Assembly (NCBI GenBank): GCA_934725855.1
Contig: CAKVCL010000027.1
Location: 1-44,922 of the forward strand
DNA length: 44,922 nt
Source of the DNA: an uncultured Cellulosilyticum sp.
GTDB lineage: Bacteria > Bacillota > Clostridia > Lachnospirales > Cellulosilyticaceae
Direction of reading: 5' to 3'
Part shown: one piece after another, positions 37,102-44,922 of the stretch
Numbering within the stretch: the first letter of the stretch is position 1
How the letters are laid out: each line of letters opens with the position of its first letter
Made by a program: the position numbers and the translations under genes
Notes under the pieces: generated by a model
Databases searched by the model: none
What the model was told of the DNA's origin: nothing
What the model saw: the letters and a program-made list of their open reading frames with translations, nothing else

Positions 37102-38628
37102 TTATTTGTTACTTTCTTCATCATAGATCATACTATTAATGGCTGAAATATAAGCTAAAATACTTGCTTCCACAATATCCATGCTTACGCCATGACCATT
37201 GTATACTCTGTCTTTATTTCGAATCTTAACATTTACTTCACCTTGTGCATCTGTACCACCTGTTACAGAATTGATAACGAAATCTTCTAGCATAAACTTC
37301 TTACCGACTAAACGATCAATCGCTTTGTAAGAAGCATCAATTGGTCCATCATAAGATGAAACGACTTCTTCAAGAATATGACCTGTTTTAGTTAAAAGAC
37401 GCATAGAAGAGGTTGTTGTAATGGTATTACCTGCATTGATTACAAAACGGTCTAACTTATAAGCTTCTGGGATATGAACCACTTTTCTGCAAACTAATGC
37501 TTCAAGGTCACGGTCTGTAATTTCTTTCTTCTTATCTGCTAACACTTTAAATTCTTCAAATGCTTTTGTAAGTGCTTCATCATCTAATTCATAACCCATT
37601 GATGTAATCTTATCTTCAAAAGCATGTCTTCCAGAGTGTTTGCCAAGTACCAATTTATTTTCTGTCAGTCCGATAGATTCTGGTGTCATAATTTCATAAG
37701 TTTCTTTATTGGCAAGCATACCATGTTGATGAATACCAGATTCATGCGCAAAAGCATTTTCTCCAACAATCGCTTTATTAGGTTGTACTCTTACCCCTGT
37801 AATACTGCTTAAAAGTTTACTCGTTTTATAAATTTCTTTTGTATTAATACGTGACTCGATACCGTATAAATCTTTTCTTGTATTTAAGTTCATCACGATT
37901 TCTTCTAATGCGGCATTTCCAGCACGTTCTCCAATCCCATTTACCGTACATTCGATTTGCATTGCCCCTGCTTTAAGCGCTGCTAGTGAGTTCGCCACAC
38001 CAAGTCCTAAATCATTATGACAGTGAACAGAAATAATGGCTTTGTCAATGGATGGGACATTTTCTTTAATGCCTCTAATAAGTGCTGAAAATTCATCAGG
38101 TGCAGCATAACCTACTGTATCTGGAATATTTAATGTGGTTGCCCCAGCTTGTATCACAGATTCTAAAATACGATATAAAAATTCTGGATTAGTTCTAGAT
38201 GCATCTTCAGCTGAGAATTCAACATCACTGCAATACTTTTTAGCGTATTTAACCATCTGGGTTGCTTGCTCTAATACCTGCTCTGGTGTCATCTTTAATT
38301 TATAAGCCATATGAATATCTGAAGTCGCAATAAAAGTATGTATTCTAGGAAATTTAGCTTCTTTTAAAGCTTCAGCTGCTGCATCAATATCTTTTGTAAG
38401 TGCACGTGCCAAACTACATACACAGCTGTTTTTCATTCCTTTTGCAATGGATTTAACTGAAGCAAAATCTCCAGGTGAAGCAATGGCAAACCCTGCTTCC
38501 ATAATATCCACACCTAATCGATCCAGTTGATGAGCCATCTCTAATTTTTCTTTTAGGTTCATACTGCATCCTGGTGATTGTTCTCCATCTCTTAATGTGG
38601 TATCAAAAATTCTAACAAAGTTTGACAT
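37102..38628 (-). CDS. leuA: 2-isopropylmalate synthase
   Basis: The 508-residue enzyme condenses 2-ketoisovalerate with acetyl-CoA, the committed step to leucine. The catalytic TIM barrel shows IFDTTLRDGEQSPGCSMN, GFAIASPGDF, SVHCHNDLGLGVANSLAAL with metal-binding HxH, and NGIGERAGNAALEEIVM. The C-terminal part (about 390-505) is the LeuA regulatory dimer domain that binds leucine, so feedback inhibition is likely. The ATG at 38628 follows GGAGGATTCGT. It lies 43 bases after ilvN. Confidence 0.97.
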   Translation of the reverse strand: MSNFVRIFDTTLRDGEQSPGCSMNLKEKLEMAHQLDRLGVDIMEAGFAIASPGDFASVKSIAKGMKNSCVCSLARALTKDIDAAAEALKEAKFPRIHTFIATSDIHMAYKLKMTPEQVLEQATQMVKYAKKYCSDVEFSAEDASRTNPEFLYRILESVIQAGATTLNIPDTVGYAAPDEFSALIRGIKENVPSIDKAIISVHCHNDLGLGVANSLAALKAGAMQIECTVNGIGERAGNAALEEIVMNLNTRKDLYGIESRINTKEIYKTSKLLSSITGVRVQPNKAIVGENAFAHESGIHQHGMLANKETYEIMTPESIGLTENKLVLGKHSGRHAFEDKITSMGYELDDEALTKAFEEFKVLADKKKEITDRDLEALVCRKVVHIPEAYKLDRFVINAGNTITTTSSMRLLTKTGHILEEVVSSYDGPIDASYKAIDRLVGKKFMLEDFVINSVTGGTDAQGEVNVKIRNKDRVYNGHGVSMDIVEASILAYISAINSMIYDEESNK

Positions 38629-38671
38629 ACGAATCCTCCTCCAAAATCTAATTTTTATAGTCTATTACTCA

Positions 38672-39166
38672 TTAATTTTTAAGTTCTTTTTCTCCTCTTT
38701 CAAGTGCTGTAAGACCTGTACGAATCACTTCTTTAATGCCATAAGGCTCTAGCATATTACTTAGTGCACTGATTTTGCCTTGGTCACCAGTTGCTTCAAT
38801 CACAACAGATTCACTTGCTACATCTACAATATGTGCTCTAAAGATATTGGCTATTTCAATGATTTCTGCACGATTTTCTTTGGTAGCAGCAATTTTAATG
38901 AGTGCTAATTCTCTATAAATTGCATGATTTTCTTTAAGCTCAATAATTTTAATGACATCTACCAATTTGTTAAGTTGTTTTTTGATTTGCTCTAATGTAT
39001 ATTCATCTGCATCAGCAACAATCGTCATACGAGAGATTTTTGGATCTTCTGTTTCCCCTACAGATAAACTGTCAATGTTATAACCACGTCTGCTAAATAA
39101 ACCTGATACACGGCTAAGAACCCCTGAATGATTTTCTACGAGTACTGATAATACATGTTTTTTCAT
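38672..39166 (-). CDS. ilvN: Acetolactate synthase small subunit
   Basis: The 164-residue regulatory subunit has an N-terminal ACT domain (VLSVLVENHSGVLSRVSGLFSRRGYNIDSLSVG) that senses valine and a C-terminal dimerisation part (RAHIVDVASESVVIEATGDQGKISAL). It is the only small subunit in an operon with two large ones and lies next to the first ilvB, the natural partner. Start at the ATG 39166 behind AAGAGGGAGAATA. Confidence 0.96.
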   Translation of the reverse strand: MKKHVLSVLVENHSGVLSRVSGLFSRRGYNIDSLSVGETEDPKISRMTIVADADEYTLEQIKKQLNKLVDVIKIIELKENHAIYRELALIKIAATKENRAEIIEIANIFRAHIVDVASESVVIEATGDQGKISALSNMLEPYGIKEVIRTGLTALERGEKELKN

Positions 39167-39282
39167 TATTCTCCCTCTTTCCTTTTCCTCATTATATTCA
39201 TCTATTTTCCCTTTAAAATTTTGCGCTACTTGTCAAATCGTTTATCTGTAAAGCTTTTCTTTGAAAACCTTTTGTACTTTAT

Positions 39283-40890
39283 TTATAAAGTGGATTCTTT
39301 ATCACTTACTATAAATTCAATAAAGAAAGGTCCATCATATTCAAGTGCTTCTTTTAAAACGCTTTCTACTTCTTCGCCGTTTGATACGCGTTTTGCTTTA
39401 ATCCCATATGCTTCAACAAGCTTTGTAAAATCTGGATTACAATTTAACGCAACACCATGCTCCTTAAGTTCTACTTTTCTTTGTAGTTCTCTTACCATGC
39501 CTAAACCACTATTATTAAATAAGATCACTAATGGTTTAACGTGTTCTTGAATGAGTGTCCCAAGTTCAAATAAACTCATTTGGAAGCTGCCATCTCCCAT
39601 GAGACTAACCACTTTTTTATCTTTATTTCCAACCGCTGCTCCAATTGCTGCTGGAAGAGAATACCCCATGGTTCCAAAGCCGCCTGAACAAATTAATTTT
39701 CTATCCCCTTTAATTTCCATATTTCTTACTGTCCAGAATTGATTTTGACCAACATCTGCTACAATAATGGCACGGTCATCTAGTTGCTTTGAAAGTTCTC
39801 TTACCACAAGTTTAGGATTAACAGCGCCCTCTGGATGAACTTCTTCCTTATTCTTTTTATGGTCATCAATTGCCTTAGACCACTCTGCGGTATCAATTGG
39901 CTTAACAAGTGGTTGCATTTCATTTAATACTTTTTTAGCATCTCCAACGACTGGAATATTGGCGGCTGTAATCTTTCCAATTTCAGCTGGGTCTACATCA
40001 ATATGAATAATATTGGCATTATCATCTAAAATACCTACATTCGCTACAGCACGGTCGGCAATACGTGCCCCTATAAATAAAATGGTATCTGCATTTTTAA
40101 GTGCCCAGTTAGAATGCGTAAACCCATGGCTTCCAATCATACCTTTATTGTATGGATCATTGGTAGGCATTGCGCCTAATCCCATTAATGTATGTACCAT
40201 TGGTATTTGAGAAGCTTCAATAAACGCTTTAAGTTCTTCTTTAGCATCTGCTAATAAAACCCCACCCCCTACACAAATGAGTGGCCTTTTACTATTTTGT
40301 AAAAGCTTCATGGCCCTTTTTACTTGACCAATATGTCCTTCAACAGTTGGTTTATAACCTCTAATATTAACAGTCTTAGGGACATGATACTCAATTTGTG
40401 CAGCTTGATAATCCATAGGAATATCAATTAATACAGGCCCTGGTCTTCCAGTTCTCGCAATATAAAAAGCTTCTTTGACAATACGTGGAAATTCTTTTGG
40501 GTCTTTAATCAAATAGCTATGCTTGATAAATGGCTCAGTCGCTCCCGTAATATCTACTTCTTGAAAAACATCTCTTCCTATTAAATTAGATTTAACTTGC
40601 CCTGTAAAAATAACAACTGGAATAGAATCCATATATGCTGTAGCAATTCCTGTAATTAAGTTAGTTGCTCCAGGACCTGATGTGGCCATGCATACTCCCA
40701 CTTTGCCAGTTGTTCTGGCATAGCCACTGGCACAATGGACGGCTGCTTGCTCCTGACGGACTAAGACGTGATGAATAGATGAGGCCCTTAAAGACTCATA
40801 AATATCAATTACAGCTGCACCAGGATACCCAAATATGGTATCTACATTTTCTTCTTGCAAGCAACGTATCATTACATCAGATAATTTCAT
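39283..40890 (-). CDS. ilvB: Acetolactate synthase large subunit (first copy)
   Basis: The 535-residue ThDP enzyme is the first gene of the ilv-leu operon. Motifs: IFGYPGAAVIDIYESL, catalytic Glu in VLVRQEQAAVHCASGYARTTG, VDVPMDYQAAQ-like segment (IDIPMDYQAAQ), HTLMGLGAMPTND, GARIADRAV, and the ThDP-Mg motif SLMGDGSFQMSLFELGTLIQEHVKPLVILFNN. With ilvN just downstream it should form the feedback-regulated synthase. Its start follows GAAGGAGGATTCTGC. The T-box leader lies directly upstream. Confidence 0.95.
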   Translation of the reverse strand: MKLSDVMIRCLQEENVDTIFGYPGAAVIDIYESLRASSIHHVLVRQEQAAVHCASGYARTTGKVGVCMATSGPGATNLITGIATAYMDSIPVVIFTGQVKSNLIGRDVFQEVDITGATEPFIKHSYLIKDPKEFPRIVKEAFYIARTGRPGPVLIDIPMDYQAAQIEYHVPKTVNIRGYKPTVEGHIGQVKRAMKLLQNSKRPLICVGGGVLLADAKEELKAFIEASQIPMVHTLMGLGAMPTNDPYNKGMIGSHGFTHSNWALKNADTILFIGARIADRAVANVGILDDNANIIHIDVDPAEIGKITAANIPVVGDAKKVLNEMQPLVKPIDTAEWSKAIDDHKKNKEEVHPEGAVNPKLVVRELSKQLDDRAIIVADVGQNQFWTVRNMEIKGDRKLICSGGFGTMGYSLPAAIGAAVGNKDKKVVSLMGDGSFQMSLFELGTLIQEHVKPLVILFNNSGLGMVRELQRKVELKEHGVALNCNPDFTKLVEAYGIKAKRVSNGEEVESVLKEALEYDGPFFIEFIVSDKESTL

Positions 40891-40937
40891 GCAGAATCCT
40901 CCTTCAACTTTTCAATCATAACATTATTTTTTGATAT

Positions 40938-41221
40938 AAAAAAACCTCATCCCAATAACGGGACGAGGATTATTCCACGTGTTACCACCCATCTTGCTAA
41001 ATTTGCCACCTTGCAAATTTAACCACTCACTAGGTTCTATCAAACCCTTGCCTATAACGGGGCTTCCGGATATTTCCTACATAGCCAAAAGACGGTTCAG
41101 AAATTCTGCTCCAGAGCGAGCTGCTTTTGCCACAATGTTAGTTCTCAGCCCCACTAACTCTCTGAAATTGCTTCTGCAAAAACTCTTCTCTTTCACTGCA
41201 TTTGAAGATTATTAATAATTT
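40938..41221 (-). promoter_or_regulatory. T-box leader of the ilv-leu operon
   Basis: On the minus strand the 280-nt leader has a long stem I (AGAGAGTTAGTGGGGC...), the T-box sequence ATGGGTGGTAACACGTGG (40975-40992) that pairs with the uncharged tRNA acceptor end, and a terminator CCTCGTCCC...GGGATGAGG plus TTTTTTT (40968-40938). Uncharged tRNA should favour the antiterminator. A leucine tRNA is the likely effector from the genes controlled; I could not fix the specifier codon with certainty (CTC or CTG triplets lie in the stem I 3' arm). Confidence 0.9.
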
Positions 41222-41227
41222 ATTAGT

Positions 41228-41256
41228 ATTTTATCAACATTAATTTAGGGTGTCAA
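41228..41256 (-). promoter_or_regulatory. Promoter of the ilv-leu operon
   Basis: TTGACA (41251-41256), a 17-base spacer and TAAAAT (41228-41233) on the minus strand. Transcription would start near 41221, giving the T-box leader. Confidence 0.8.
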
Positions 41257-41427
41257 CCTATTTACTATAATTTTATGTCTAATTTTACAATTTTCTATTT
41301 ACTATTTTGTATGTTTAAGCCATTCGACAGTCATCTTATGTAGACTGGTTACTTTGCTTATTCATTGATCCCTCCAGTTAGATTGATGCAGCTATTTCTA
41401 TTGATTAATAGGCTCCAACACCATAAA

Positions 41428-41473
41428 AAGACCGTTTGATATCGATAGTTTGGCATCGATATCAAACGGTCTT
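41428..41473 (-). terminator. typA terminator
   Basis: Perfect 19-base arms AAGACCGTTTGATATCGAT (41428-41446) and its complement (41455-41473) with an 8-base loop; the minus-strand transcript continues with TTTTT. It starts 13 bases after the typA stop. Confidence 0.9.
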
Positions 41474-41485
41474 ACTATTTTCTAC

Positions 41486-43297
41486 CTATTTTCTAATTGA
41501 TCTTCTTCTTTCGCCTTCATCGAGGATTTTCTTACGAAGTCTGATTGCATCTGGTGTTACTTCTACTAATTCATCATCTTCAATGAATTCTAAGGCTTCT
41601 TCAAGTGTGAAGATTCTTGGTGGTGATAAACGAATCGCATCATCCGCACCTGATGAACGTGTATTGGTTTGTTTCTTTGCTTTACATGGGTTAACGGTCA
41701 TATCTTCTTTACGATTATTTTGACCAATAATCATACCTGGATAAACATCTACACCTGTTTTTACAAAAAGTGTGCCACGGTCTTCTAATGAGTTAAGCGC
41801 ATATCCCATTGTTGTACCTGATTCTTGGGCAATAAGTGCACCATTTGCTCTTCTTGGAAGTTCTCCAACATATTCCGTGTAGCCGTCAATGGTTCTTACC
41901 ATGGTTGCTTCACCTCTTGTTAAGTTAATGAGTTGACTTCTAAAACCAAGAAGGGCACGCGTTGTACAAAGGTATTCAATACGAATATGCCCATTTTCTG
42001 GCTCCATGGATTGCATCATGCCTTTACGAAGATTTAATTCATTAATGACTGCGCCTGAATATTCTTCTGGTGTAGAAATGATGACGCTTTCTACGGGTTC
42101 TACGAGTTTGCCATTTTCATCTCTGTGCATAATAACTTCTGGTTTAGATACACCAAGTTCATACCCTTCACGTCTCATGTTTTCAATAAGAACAGATAAG
42201 TGAAGCTCCCCACGTCCTGATACACGATAACCATCTGTTGTATCCATTGGTTCAACTCTAAGACCCACATTAATTTCTGTTTCTTTTTCAAGACGATCTT
42301 TAATATGTCTTGTCGTCACAAATTTACCACTTTGACCTGCAAATGGTGAATTGTTAACAAGGAAGTTCATAGAAAGTGTAGGTTCTTCAATCGTAATTGG
42401 TGTCATTGGCTCAACCTTTCCAATTTCTCCAATGGTTTCTCCTATCGAAATATCCGCAATACCTGCAATAACAACAATATCACCACTTGTTGCTTCTTTG
42501 ACTGCAACTTGTTTAAGTCCTTCATATACCATTAATTTACTAACTTTAGCAGTTCTTGATTGTCCGTCATTATCAACAATTTCCACAGTTTGTCCTTCTT
42601 TGATCGTCCCTTTATAAATACGTCCGATTCCAAGACGACCAACAAAGTTGTCATAAGATAAGGCACTCACTTGCATTTGAAGAGGGGCTGCGTCATCTTT
42701 TGGATATTCACCCACTTGCTTAACAATCGTTTCAAGTAGTGGCATAATATCTTTGCCTTCATCATCAAGTTCATATTGCATAATCCCTTGTTTACCAATT
42801 CCATAAAGAATAGGGAAGTCTAATTGTTCATCATTTGCTTGAAGATCCACAAATAAATCAAATGTCATATCCACTACTTCTTCAGCTCTGTGATTTGGCT
42901 TATCAATTTTATTGATGACAAGAATTGGTTTTAATCCAAGCTCTAATGATTTTTGAAGCACAAAACGTGTTTGTGGCATTGGTCCTTCAATAGAATCTAC
43001 TAAAAGAATAACTGTATCTACTGTGCGGATGACACGTTCTACTTCAGATGAGAAGTCACTATGTCCTGGAGTATCTACAATGTTGATTTTGTAATCTCCA
43101 TATTTAATAGAACAGTTTTTTGAATAAATCGTAATGCCTCTTTCTCTTTCAAGGTCATTACTATCCATAATACAATCTACGTGCTCTTCGTTAGCTCTAA
43201 AGACACCACTTTGATTTAAGAAAGCATCTACAAGTGTAGATTTACCAGCATCAACGTGGGCAATAACTGCTATATTAATGATTTTCATATCACTCAT
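41486..43297 (-). CDS. typA: Ribosome-associated GTPase TypA/BipA
   Basis: The 603-residue translational GTPase helps ribosome assembly and stress adaptation. G motifs: G1 [10 protein letters not shown]2 RERGITI, G3 DTPGHSDF, G4 NKIDKP. Domains follow the EF-G-like order: G domain (1-200), domain II, domains III and V, and the TypA-specific C-terminal domain (about 480-600). G1 differs from the usual AHVDHGKTT by Ala and Ser. The start is taken as the ATG at 43297 after GAGAGATCAAATC; ten upstream codons are open. It is monocistronic. Confidence 0.93.
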   Translation of the reverse strand: MSDMKIINIAVIAHVDAGKSTLVDAFLNQSGVFRANEEHVDCIMDSNDLERERGITIYSKNCSIKYGDYKINIVDTPGHSDFSSEVERVIRTVDTVILLVDSIEGPMPQTRFVLQKSLELGLKPILVINKIDKPNHRAEEVVDMTFDLFVDLQANDEQLDFPILYGIGKQGIMQYELDDEGKDIMPLLETIVKQVGEYPKDDAAPLQMQVSALSYDNFVGRLGIGRIYKGTIKEGQTVEIVDNDGQSRTAKVSKLMVYEGLKQVAVKEATSGDIVVIAGIADISIGETIGEIGKVEPMTPITIEEPTLSMNFLVNNSPFAGQSGKFVTTRHIKDRLEKETEINVGLRVEPMDTTDGYRVSGRGELHLSVLIENMRREGYELGVSKPEVIMHRDENGKLVEPVESVIISTPEEYSGAVINELNLRKGMMQSMEPENGHIRIEYLCTTRALLGFRSQLINLTRGEATMVRTIDGYTEYVGELPRRANGALIAQESGTTMGYALNSLEDRGTLFVKTGVDVYPGMIIGQNNRKEDMTVNPCKAKKQTNTRSSGADDAIRLSPPRIFTLEEALEFIEDDELVEVTPDAIRLRKKILDEGERRRSIRK

Positions 43298-43608
43298 GAT
43301 TTGATCTCTCTTTCCGTAATTTATCACAATTTAATATTTTAACATATTTTATGTCAGTACTCAATGCTTATATTTATAAACGACTATAGTAATAATATAT
43401 CCAAAATCACGCCACTTTTAAGCATATCACGATTCATAAAATTGTCTAGTTGTTATATCGACAAATCTTACTACTAAATCTCCATATTCTTGTAGATTAT
43501 TGCTAGATTTCTTCTCCATGATTTAATAAAAAATGGATTATTTTTTTATATTTATGTGCTTATTTTCAAAAAAGGTATATAATAAGACTATCTGCAAAGG
43601 AGGATCAT
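43298..43608. other. Gene-free spacer between typA and the AraC gene
   Basis: Divergent promoter region, very AT-rich. A TATAAT box (43578-43583) lies 25 bases upstream of the AraC ribosome binding site, but its -35 box is poor. I see no hairpin, repeat or reading frame of note. Confidence 0.5.
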
Positions 43609-44430
43609 ATGAAACTTGAAATTCTTTATGTCTGTGAAAATGAATACAAACCTGTGACAGATATTTTTTGTCAATCTAATACACATGTCCATGATCATAT
43701 CGAGCTATCGATCATTTTATCTGGTGAAGCTCATTATGTCATAAATGACAAGTCATACGTTATGAAAGCCGGCGAAATGGTTTTATTTAATCCTAGTGTG
43801 AGTCATAGCGTGCAAATATTACCACAAGTTAACTATCGTGATTTACATATAGGTCTCAATGGTACTCTTGCTGATTTTGAAATAGATGAAAAAACTTTCA
43901 GTGACGGATTTGCCATTATTAATTATCAAGATGAAAAGAAGAAAATACTAGAAATTTGTAAAAATCTTTGCTATGAAACGACTCACTGTAAACTCGAATC
44001 TAAACTGATGATTGAAGCCCTTATTATGCAGCTTTTTATTTTGCTCTCACGTTTACTAACTACTGAAACAAATTATCAAACTGAACATACAACCAGCTTA
44101 GGTTATCCAGATAAAAAGAAGGTTGTGGACTTTATCACAACCTACATTAATGAAAACTATATGAATGAAATTTCACTTGAAATGTTTGCAAAAGATATGT
44201 ATCTTAGTCAAGTTTATATTTCTAAAATATTTAAAGAAGAAACAGGACATTCTCCTATTCATTTCTTAATTAAAAAACGTTTATCTACTGCTAAAAGATT
44301 ATTAGAAACAGAAAATCTTCCTATCAAAATTATTTCTAGTAAAGTAGGCTATGAAGATGCTTATCACTTCAGCAAGCTTTTCAAAAAATATTATGGTTTT
44401 CCACCTTCTCAAATTAAGCGAAAAAAATAA
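43609..44430 (+). CDS. AraC family regulator with cupin sensor domain
   Basis: The 273-residue protein has an N-terminal cupin domain (about 15-120; NTHVHDHIELSIILSGEAHYVINDKSYVMKAGEMVLFNPSVSHS) and a C-terminal AraC-type double HTH (about 170-273; EISLEMFAKDMYLSQVYISKIFKEETGHSPIHFLIKKRL, then IKIISSKVGYEDAYHFSKLFKKYYGFPPSQIK). Such regulators usually sense a sugar or related ligand. No transporter or catabolic gene lies next to it, so the target is unknown. The ATG follows AAAGGAGGATCAT. It is the only large plus-strand gene in the window's second half. Confidence 0.92.
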   Translation: MKLEILYVCENEYKPVTDIFCQSNTHVHDHIELSIILSGEAHYVINDKSYVMKAGEMVLFNPSVSHSVQILPQVNYRDLHIGLNGTLADFEIDEKTFSDGFAIINYQDEKKKILEICKNLCYETTHCKLESKLMIEALIMQLFILLSRLLTTETNYQTEHTTSLGYPDKKKVVDFITTYINENYMNEISLEMFAKDMYLSQVYISKIFKEETGHSPIHFLIKKRLSTAKRLLETENLPIKIISSKVGYEDAYHFSKLFKKYYGFPPSQIKRKK

Positions 44431-44453
44431 AGCAGACCACGCGGTCTGCTTTA
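44428..44453. terminator. Convergent terminator between AraC and ferredoxin genes
   Basis: TAAAGCAGACC (44428-44438) and GGTCTGCTTTA (44443-44453) with a 4-base loop, A-run before and T-run after. It serves both strands. Confidence 0.9.
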
Positions 44454-44457
44454 TTTT

Positions 44458-44631
44458 TTAGTTTTCTGAGTTTGGAGCACCAACTGGACATGTTGAAGCA
44501 CATGTACCACAATCGATACATTGATCTGCATCGATTACATATTTGCCATCTCCTTCAGAAATACATCCAATTGGACATTCACCTGCGCAAGCGCCACAAC
44601 TAATACATTCATCATTAATTATGTATGCCAT
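44458..44631 (-). CDS. 2[4Fe-4S] ferredoxin
   Basis: The 57-residue clostridial-type ferredoxin has two CxxCxxCxxxCP clusters: CISCGACAGECP and CIDCGTCASTCP. It carries electrons for low-potential reactions such as pyruvate:ferredoxin oxidoreductase and hydrogenase. The ATG at 44631 follows GGAGGAAGATATA; an ATG five codons upstream overlaps that ribosome binding site and is unlikely. It is monocistronic with its own strong promoter. Confidence 0.97.
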   Translation of the reverse strand: MAYIINDECISCGACAGECPIGCISEGDGKYVIDADQCIDCGTCASTCPVGAPNSEN

Positions 44632-44672
44632 TATATCTTCCTCCATTTACATTACATATTCATTGCAAAATA

Positions 44673-44701
44673 ATCATACTATCATTATCAAGGCGTGTCA
44701 A
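44673..44701 (-). promoter_or_regulatory. Ferredoxin promoter
   Basis: TTGACA (44696-44701), a 17-base spacer and TATGAT (44673-44678) on the minus strand: a near-consensus sigma-A promoter, fitting high expression of ferredoxin. Confidence 0.8.
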
Positions 44702-44922
44702 GAATCCATACCCCTTATAAATTCGCTCAAAATACTAAAACAAATTTAGTGATAATGATCAGCTTTCTTTATTCTCATTAAATTTTAATCGATCTCTTAT
44801 CTCGTACTCATTAAAACTAAAATTTTCTATGTTATACTATAATTAATACACCACTTTACAAGAAAGTAGTTTATAAATTCCAATAAATACAAGTGACCAA
44901 GTCATTCATTTCTGTAAATACT
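44702..44922. other. Gene-free end of the window
   Basis: AT-rich sequence without a supported gene. A TATACTATAAT string near 44834-44844 could be a -10 box of a plus-strand gene beyond the window. Confidence 0.3.

Overview
The window reads as chromosomal DNA of a low-GC, anaerobic, Clostridia-type Firmicute. The evidence is strong AGGAGG-type ribosome binding sites, a cggR-led glycolytic operon, an iscR-iscS-iscU-mnmA operon, a T-box-controlled ilv-leu operon, a tmRNA tag of clostridial type (AEDNLAIAA), and a small 2[4Fe-4S] ferredoxin. A member of the Lachnospirales, Cellulosilyticum-like, is my guess; the sequence alone does not prove it. Almost all genes are on the minus strand.

Positions 1-7.2 kb are an accessory island that ends against the 3' end of ssrA, a known integration hotspot. 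It holds a truncated zinc-ribbon/P-loop ATPase, an Rpn-type PD-(D/E)XK nuclease, the C-terminal part of a large serine recombinase without its catalytic domain, a secreted protein that looks like two degenerate subtilisin folds in tandem, a small membrane protein with an XRE regulator, a divergent second XRE regulator behind a palindromic operator, and an unknown acidic protein.

Positions 7.2-13.8 kb carry RNA and envelope housekeeping genes: ssrA and smpB (trans-translation), a BFD-type [2Fe-2S] protein beside an internally deleted NADH oxidase, a membrane-anchored amidase, rnr, secG with a long acidic tail, and a Yip1-type membrane protein. Positions 14-21.7 kb hold lower glycolysis: cggR-gap-pgk-tpiA-gpmI as one operon with CggR-type operator repeats at its promoter, and eno as a separate unit. 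Positions 21.6-24.1 kb hold the remains of a MoxR/transglutaminase locus and a Na/Pi-cotransporter-PhoU protein.

Positions 24.2-28.8 kb carry ilvE and the Fe-S assembly operon iscR-iscS-iscU-mnmA, whose promoter has two inverted repeats that fit IscR autoregulation. Positions 28.8-29.4 kb lack genes but hold a perfect 18-bp hairpin and a promoter-to-terminator unit on the plus strand that could encode a 6S-like RNA. An ADP-ribosylglycohydrolase follows. Positions 30.7-41.3 kb are one long branched-chain amino acid operon, ilvB-ilvN-leuA-leuC-leuD-leuB-ilvD-ilvB, with two large acetolactate synthase subunits, one small subunit and no ilvC. It is preceded by a sigma-A promoter and a T-box leader. 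The window ends with typA, an AraC-type regulator and a ferredoxin.

The least ordinary items are the tandem pseudo-subtilase, the candidate structured RNA at 29.05-29.29 kb, and three separate gene-decay scars: NADH oxidase, MoxR/DUF4129 and the recombinase.
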